Shown here: positions 6,098 through 10,131 of the stretch, piece by piece
Layout of the letters: the number at the start of each line of letters is the position of its first letter
Position numbering within the stretch: the stretch's first letter is position 1
Assembly: GCA_016764535.1 (NCBI GenBank)
Contig: JAESRR010000066.1
Coordinates: 1 to 10,131, forward strand
Direction: 5' to 3'
From: Cohaesibacteraceae bacterium
GTDB taxonomy: Bacteria; Pseudomonadota; Alphaproteobacteria; Rhizobiales; Cohaesibacteraceae
DNA: 10,131 nucleotides
Made by a program: the position numbers and the translations under genes
Notes under the pieces: model-generated
Database searches by the model: none
Told to the model about the DNA's origin: nothing
Seen by the model: only the letters and a program-made list of their open reading frames with translations

Positions 6098-7651
6098 TCA
6101 TCTGGAACGCAGATTTTCTTTAACTCCGTTTCGAGTAAAATGCAGATCTGTCAAAGCCGGATCATCATTTTCCATTCGCCAACTCAGCAATTTTCCGGCG
6201 TACTCCTTGATTATTTCATAATAGGCAGGATCATTGGATCTGTCGAAAAACTCTTCCGGGTCATCATTGTGGTCGAAAAATAATGACGGCAATCCAGCAA
6301 AATGGACGTACTTATAGCGTTCGCCGCAAATAATATTTACCATGCATTTTTTCATTTCCAAACCCAGTGGTGTCTTCTCGATATCGTTGTTAGCACTTCT
6401 AAGGTCAAATTCCGCGTGGTATTCCTGGCGCCAGTTTTGCGGTTTTTCCCCGGAACAAAATTGTAGCAGGGAATGGCCATCACACTGGTGGGGAATTACG
6501 ATACCAATGGCCTCAAGCAAAGTTGGCATGATATCAATTGACTCTGTAAAAGCATCTACTGACCTGCCACAGGAACGTCGTGATTTTTCGCGAGGATCAC
6601 GGATAATCAAGGGCACATGGAAGGTTTTGTCAAAATAACAAAATTTGGAAAATGCCCAGTGATCGCCCATTTGTTCACCATGATCGGAAGTAAAAACAAT
6701 CAGGGTGTTATCATATGCGCCGGTCTTCTTGAGATGACCAATCAATCTTCCAATTTGAGAGTCAACTTCTGACATCATGCCAAAGTAGGTTGCCTTGACC
6801 TGCTGCAATTCCATTTCCGACAAGATGTTATGATCACCAGACGAAGTGCCGTAAGTGTACCCGGTTCCTCTTTGATTAAGAACATAATATTTCAACCAGG
6901 GGTGTTGCTCTATTTCCTGTTCCATGGTTTCGCGTCGAACAGGTAGCGGCATGTCCCGGGCAACATACATTTTGTTGTACGGTTCAGGTGCTACAAAGGG
7001 AGGATGGGGAGAATAGAAAGACAGGTGTACAAACCAGGGATCACCATCCTGTTTTGAAAGGTGGTCAATTGTCTCATCTACAAGGAATGCTGTGTGACTG
7101 TCCTCGGCTTTGAAAATTGCCGGCTCGTAGGTTTTTCCGCGAATTTCTGCCCCGGGTTGGCGCGTCTTTGGTTTAAATATACCAGTTGGAGTTTCCGGGA
7201 TTGAATATCCACTGGCTCTCAGTTTTGCCAGCCAGGGTTCCCAGCTTCCGTTCAGATGTGAACCAACATCCATTCCGGGCAATACACCTTCATAAGTACC
7301 TGGATTTCTGTCAGAATCCACCTGCTGCCGGGGGTCAAGACTAACATCTGTATATCCGAACAATATAGGTTTGTACCCGGCTTTCCGCGCTTCCAGAGCT
7401 ACGTTCGTATGACGAAAATCCAATGGCGTACCATTGAGCAAAGATCTGTGGTTCTGCAAATACATACCGGTATACAAGCATGCTCTTGACGGGCCGCAAG
7501 GTACAGCCTGGGCAAAATGCTTCTTAAAAACAACGCCATCTGCTGCCAGAGCATCGAGATTGGGAGTTTTAACGTGAGGATGATCAAGTGCAGAAAGGCA
7601 TTCGCCCTGCCATTGATCAGCGGTTATGAAGAGTATGTTCATGGCATGCAT
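6098..7651 (-). CDS. Sulfatase-superfamily hydrolase, probable phosphonate monoester hydrolase / phosphodiesterase (PMH-like)
   Basis: This 517-residue enzyme of the alkaline phosphatase superfamily carries the sulfatase signature VPCGPSRACLYTG; the cysteine (Cys52) should become formylglycine, the hydrated nucleophile. Other active-site residues: Asp12-Gln13 (ITADQW), Tyr100-Thr101 (FGYTD), His216 (SPHPPF), Asp323-His324 (FTSDHGEQMGDH) and Lys336 (SKFCY). Spacing and C-terminal text (KYVHFAGLP, LFFD, LLSWR) track Rhizobium leguminosarum and Burkholderia caryophylli PMH (about 514 residues, from memory), which split phosphonate monoesters, phosphodiesters and, weakly, sulfate esters. ATG 7651 is chosen because it puts Asp12 where PMH has it; TTG 7663 and ATG 7642 are alternatives, none with a strong Shine-Dalgarno. 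No signal peptide is seen, so it should be cytoplasmic. It ends an operon with an Opp/Dpp-type transporter and converges on phosphonate genes, favouring a phosphonate ester as substrate. An ordinary phosphodiester or a sulfate ester remains possible. Confidence 0.83.
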   Translation of the reverse strand: MHAMNILFITADQWQGECLSALDHPHVKTPNLDALAADGVVFKKHFAQAVPCGPSRACLYTGMYLQNHRSLLNGTPLDFRHTNVALEARKAGYKPILFGYTDVSLDPRQQVDSDRNPGTYEGVLPGMDVGSHLNGSWEPWLAKLRASGYSIPETPTGIFKPKTRQPGAEIRGKTYEPAIFKAEDSHTAFLVDETIDHLSKQDGDPWFVHLSFYSPHPPFVAPEPYNKMYVARDMPLPVRRETMEQEIEQHPWLKYYVLNQRGTGYTYGTSSGDHNILSEMELQQVKATYFGMMSEVDSQIGRLIGHLKKTGAYDNTLIVFTSDHGEQMGDHWAFSKFCYFDKTFHVPLIIRDPREKSRRSCGRSVDAFTESIDIMPTLLEAIGIVIPHQCDGHSLLQFCSGEKPQNWRQEYHAEFDLRSANNDIEKTPLGLEMKKCMVNIICGERYKYVHFAGLPSLFFDHNDDPEEFFDRSNDPAYYEIIKEYAGKLLSWRMENDDPALTDLHFTRNGVKENLRSR

Positions 7652-7696
7652 CTCATTAAACAAAATTGGAGAAACAGCAGGGGCGTTTTGGCGTCA

Positions 7697-7715
7697 AACC
7701 GTGTGTGACACGGTT
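7697..7715 (-). other. Perfect hairpin between the ABC genes and the hydrolase gene
   Basis: AACCGTGT-CAC-ACACGGTT on the minus strand is an 8-bp perfect stem with a three-base loop, 16 nt after the ATPase stop and about 45 nt before the hydrolase ATG. Only TTTGACG follows, so a full intrinsic terminator is unlikely. It could act as a partial terminator or 3'-end stabiliser that sets transporter and hydrolase levels apart. A protein-binding site is also possible, as the DNA is palindromic. Confidence 0.45.
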
Positions 7716-7731
7716 AGCAATCGAAAATGCC

Positions 7732-8724
7732 TTACAAATTCAATTCATCGGCAAAATGACAAGAGACAAAATGCTCTTCGTCAATTTGTCGCCATTCGGG
7801 TGCCTCTTCACTACAACGCGGTTTGGCATGCGGACATCGGGTATGAAACCGACAGCCGGAAGGAGGAGAAAGCGGACTGGGTATTTCTCCCTCAAGTTTT
7901 ATCGCCTGGCTTTCCGCATCGGGATCAAGCGAGGGAATTGCAGACAGCAAAGCAGCAGTATATGGATGACGAGGCTTTCGGAACAGTGCCTTGTTGGGTG
8001 CCATCTCGACAATTTGTCCAAGGTACATCACCGCCACAACATCACAGACATGTGCCACGACGCTTAAATCGTGAGAGATGAAAAGAAAGGTTAACCCGTG
8101 TTCTTTTTGCAATGACTTAAGCAAATTTAGAATATCGGCCTGAATGGACACATCAAGGGCGGCAACACTCTCGTCGGCAACCAAAAAATCAGGATTGGCC
8201 ACAAGCGCCCGCGCAATGGAAATACGTTGACGCTGCCCACCCGAAAAGGCATGAGGAAATCTGCGTAAATGTTCAATGTTTAATCTACATTCACTGGCGA
8301 TATCCCGAACCCGCTGGTTGGTTTCTTCTTTATTCTCAGTCAACTTCATGACTTCCAGCGGCTCCGCAATAATGTCACGAACCGTCATCCGGGGACTTAG
8401 AGCAGCATAAGGATCTTGAAAAATCAATTGCGCCCGACGACGGAAATCCAAAAGATCCTGGTTTTTCAAGCTTTTTACGTCAAATTTACGTTCACCGTCA
8501 TTGAAGGTAATTTCCCCTTTAGAGATGGGAGCAGCCTGTAGAATTGCACGGCCGAGTGTGGTTTTACCCGAACCACTTTCTCCCACGAGGCCAAAAAACT
8601 GTCCTCTTTTTATGTCGATGTTTATGTTGTCGACCGCCTTCACAATCTTCTTTTCGCCAAACCATCCTCCAACAATAGGATAGTGAACACCCAGACCCTT
8701 AATAGAAACAATATTCTCGCTCAT
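7732..8724 (-). CDS. Opp/Dpp-type ABC transporter ATPase, DppF/OppF-like
   Basis: This 330-residue cytoplasmic ATPase drives an oligopeptide/dipeptide-class importer. In order it has Walker A GESGSGKT (48-55), the Q-loop IFQDPYAALSPR (Gln103), ABC signature FSGGQRQR (160-167), Walker B FLVADE (180-185), D-loop ALD and H-loop His218 (FISHDLSVV). The C-terminal oligopeptide-transporter extension begins near RHPYTAALLSAIP and includes four cysteines (291, 297, 304, 322) at the spacing linked to an iron-sulfur cluster in this subclass. After the Walker B glutamate it reads ESVAALD, where the family normally has EPV/TSALD. The ATG at 8724-8722 shares ATGA with the upstream stop, a 4-nt overlap indicating translational coupling; a longer frame upstream would lie inside the neighbour gene. 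It follows the DppD-like gene and precedes the PMH-like hydrolase by 80 nt. The substrate cannot be read from ATPases; the class also carries nickel, opines, sugars and phosphorus compounds. Confidence 0.94.
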   Translation of the reverse strand: MSENIVSIKGLGVHYPIVGGWFGEKKIVKAVDNINIDIKRGQFFGLVGESGSGKTTLGRAILQAAPISKGEITFNDGERKFDVKSLKNQDLLDFRRRAQLIFQDPYAALSPRMTVRDIIAEPLEVMKLTENKEETNQRVRDIASECRLNIEHLRRFPHAFSGGQRQRISIARALVANPDFLVADESVAALDVSIQADILNLLKSLQKEHGLTFLFISHDLSVVAHVCDVVAVMYLGQIVEMAPNKALFRKPRHPYTAALLSAIPSLDPDAESQAIKLEGEIPSPLSPPSGCRFHTRCPHAKPRCSEEAPEWRQIDEEHFVSCHFADELNL

Positions 8725-9743
8725 GATGTTGCTTCCTGTGTATTTGAATTCAACAATTTTTCTGCGGCAAAACAAGCGACGTCATGTTCGTTTGTAACAA
8801 GTTTCATTTCTGGTTCGTTAATACTGCATTGCCCTTCAATAAACTCCGAACAACGTGTGTGAAAAACACAACCATTTGGACGTTCCAGCGGACTGGGAAT
8901 ATCTCCCGGTATTGGTGTTAAAGGCGCATCAAGATCATCCAGTTTTGGTATCGCTTTCATCAAACCTTTTGTGTAGGGATGCTGCGGATTATTTAACACA
9001 GATCGTACAGATCCGGTTTCCACATGCTGGCCGAGATACATTACAGTTATTCTGTCCGCGACTTGTGCAATAACGCCCAGATCATGCGTGATGAAGAGGA
9101 TCGCCATCTGATATTCTTCAACCAGGTCTTGCATCAAATCCAGAACCTGAGCCTGGATTGTTACATCAAGGGCCGTAGTGGGTTCATCAGCAATAAGCAA
9201 CTTTGGTTTTGTAGACAGCGCCATTGCAATCATCGCTCTTTGGCGCATCCCACCAGACAGTTCAAACACATATTGATCAAACCGGGTTGGTGCATCGGAA
9301 ATGCCAACACGCGCCAGCATGTCGATAGCAATGCTCTTGGCTTCTTTTTTTGAAACCTTTAAATGCAGCCTCAACGTTTCAGACATTTGTTTGCCGATAG
9401 TCAATGCCGGAGCAAAACTCGCCATCGGTTCCTGAAAAACCATAGAAACAGCACCACCACGTATATACAGCAGATCTTCTGGTTTCGTCAGGGATAGAAC
9501 GTCAATTTCCTTATCATCAACATTAAGAGTAATTTTGGAATCCGGTCCATAAACAGTGTTGCCAGCGTTTAATTTCATCAGGGATTTCGCGGTAACCGAT
9601 TTGCCCGATCCACTTTCGCCAACAAGGCCCAGTACTTCACCAGGACCGATGTCAAAAGACACTTTGTTTACTGCCGTTATGCGGCCTTCATCGGTATTGA
9701 ACTGGACTGTCAGATCGCGAACCGAAACAAGAGGTGCCACCAT
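8721..9743 (-). CDS. Opp/Dpp-type ABC transporter ATPase, DppD/OppD-like
   Basis: This 340-residue protein is the second ATPase of the importer, forming a heterodimer with the product of the next gene. It shows Walker A GESGSGKS (42-49), Q-loop [11 protein letters not shown] (Gln104), signature LSGGMRQR (162-169, with the GM typical of DppD/OppD), Walker [13 protein letters not shown] (182-193) and H-loop His220 (FITHDLGVI). The C-terminal extension [15 protein letters not shown] leads to four cysteines (292, 298, 306, 324), again the likely iron-sulfur set. The start ATG shares one base with the TAA of the upstream permease gene (TAATG), and GGAGA at 9755-9751 lies 7 nt before it, so the start is well supported. 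It overlaps the next gene by 4 nt. The order permease-DppD-DppF matches dpp/opp operons; the binding protein and first permease gene would be expected upstream, beyond the right edge. Confidence 0.95.
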   Translation of the reverse strand: MVAPLVSVRDLTVQFNTDEGRITAVNKVSFDIGPGEVLGLVGESGSGKSVTAKSLMKLNAGNTVYGPDSKITLNVDDKEIDVLSLTKPEDLLYIRGGAVSMVFQEPMASFAPALTIGKQMSETLRLHLKVSKKEAKSIAIDMLARVGISDAPTRFDQYVFELSGGMRQRAMIAMALSTKPKLLIADEPTTALDVTIQAQVLDLMQDLVEEYQMAILFITHDLGVIAQVADRITVMYLGQHVETGSVRSVLNNPQHPYTKGLMKAIPKLDDLDAPLTPIPGDIPSPLERPNGCVFHTRCSEFIEGQCSINEPEMKLVTNEHDVACFAAEKLLNSNTQEATS

Positions 9744-10131
9744 TATTTCTTCTCCGAATAGGGGTCAGCAGCATCCCGTAGACCATCGCCAACGAAGACA
9801 AAAGCCATGACAATTACTACAAATATTGGCAGGGGAATGAAATACCATTGATAGTTCAACATGATATCCACGTCAGTAACATTTTGTAGCAAAACACCCA
9901 ATGAATTGACCGGGTCTTTAAGCCCGAGCCCAACGAAACTCAACGCAGTTTCAGACAGCACCATGTAGGGGAATGAAATTACCAGATCAACAATGATGTA
10001 GCTTGTAAAGGACGGGAGCAAATGCCGACGAATTATATGAGGGGCTTTTGCACCGCACAGCTGTGATGCCAGGATATAGTCCTGCGTTCGTTCAGCAAGA
10101 ATATGTGTCCTGATACGCCTGGCAAGAGTAG
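9743..10131 (-). CDS. Opp/Dpp-type ABC transporter permease, DppC-like (5' part outside window)
   Basis: Reading in from the right edge, the frame encodes the last 128 residues of an inner-membrane permease; family members are about 280-300 long, so over half lies outside. The cytoplasmic EAA loop that docks onto the ATPases is visible as RTQDYILASQLCGAKAPHII followed by RRHLLPS. A membrane segment follows (SYIIVDLVISFPYMVLSETALSFVGLGL begins it), then a periplasmic loop with GVLLQNVTDVDIML, a last membrane segment (WYFIPLPIFVVIVMAFVFVG) and the typical end GDGLRDAADPYSEKK. The residue text fits the DppC/OppC type (second permease) rather than DppB. Its TAA overlaps the ATG of the DppD-like gene by one base, so the two are cotranscribed and probably translationally coupled. 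The substrate is unknown; context with a PMH-like hydrolase suggests an organophosphonate or phosphodiester. Confidence 0.93.
   Translation of the reverse strand, partial: TLARRIRTHILAERTQDYILASQLCGAKAPHIIRRHLLPSFTSYIIVDLVISFPYMVLSETALSFVGLGLKDPVNSLGVLLQNVTDVDIMLNYQWYFIPLPIFVVIVMAFVFVGDGLRDAADPYSEKK

Noticed and set aside
6098..7651. Reading the hydrolase as a choline-sulfatase or generic arylsulfatase
   Set aside because: The signature alone fits any formylglycine sulfatase, but overall length, spacing of the Tyr-Thr, His, Asp-His and Lys residues and the C-terminal text fit PMH better. Sulfate-ester activity is not excluded.
7692..7697. TTGACG (minus strand) as a -35 box for a separate hydrolase promoter
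   Set aside because: No acceptable -10 box lies 16-18 bp downstream; the nearest AT-rich hexamer is far too distant.
7626..8081. Plus-strand open frame of about 150 codons over the hydrolase start and the DppF-like gene
   Set aside because: It lies antisense to two well-supported genes, has no recognisable domain or Shine-Dalgarno, and its composition is what a shadow frame gives.

Overview
The window looks like alphaproteobacterial chromosome (or large replicon) of modest GC, roughly mid-40s percent by eye. The inference rests on the phnW-phnA-phnY order described in Sinorhizobium meliloti, on the close resemblance of PhnY and PhnA to rhizobial proteins as I remember them, and on a hydrolase resembling the Rhizobium/Burkholderia phosphonate monoester hydrolases. 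The genus cannot be fixed from the sequence; a lower-GC, possibly marine, alphaproteobacterium is a guess.

Left half (1-5903): a LysR-type regulator, cut by the left edge, reads leftward and diverges from phnW-phnA-phnY. These three genes encode the hydrolytic route for 2-aminoethylphosphonate (AEP): PhnW transaminates AEP to phosphonoacetaldehyde, PhnY oxidises this to phosphonoacetate, and PhnA cleaves the C-P bond to give acetate and phosphate. All key catalytic residues are present. The 113-bp divergent intergenic region holds a perfect 15-bp dyad fitting the LysR T-N11-A box, centred about 64 bp upstream of the start predicted from a sigma-70-like promoter. After a 279-bp gap containing a strong hairpin and an operator-like dyad comes a DMT/EamA membrane protein (TTG start), of a kind known to accompany phosphonate catabolism genes.

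Right half (6098-10131): a leftward, convergent operon enters from beyond the right edge. In transcription order it holds a DppC-like permease (5' end missing), two Opp/Dpp-type ABC ATPases joined by 1- and 4-nt overlaps, a short gap with a hairpin, and a formylglycine-type sulfatase-superfamily enzyme that best matches phosphonate monoester hydrolases (PMH). It has no signal peptide, so it should act on something already in the cytoplasm.

Working model (inference): the Opp/Dpp-type transporter imports an organophosphonate ester or other phosphodiester, the PMH-like enzyme cleaves the ester, and any released AEP enters PhnW-PhnY-PhnA. The DMT protein may move AEP or a related compound. The core AEP pathway is known; the adjacency of an ABC-importer/PMH operon is the part most worth testing. 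I see no tRNA, rRNA, CRISPR array, insertion sequence or phage gene.
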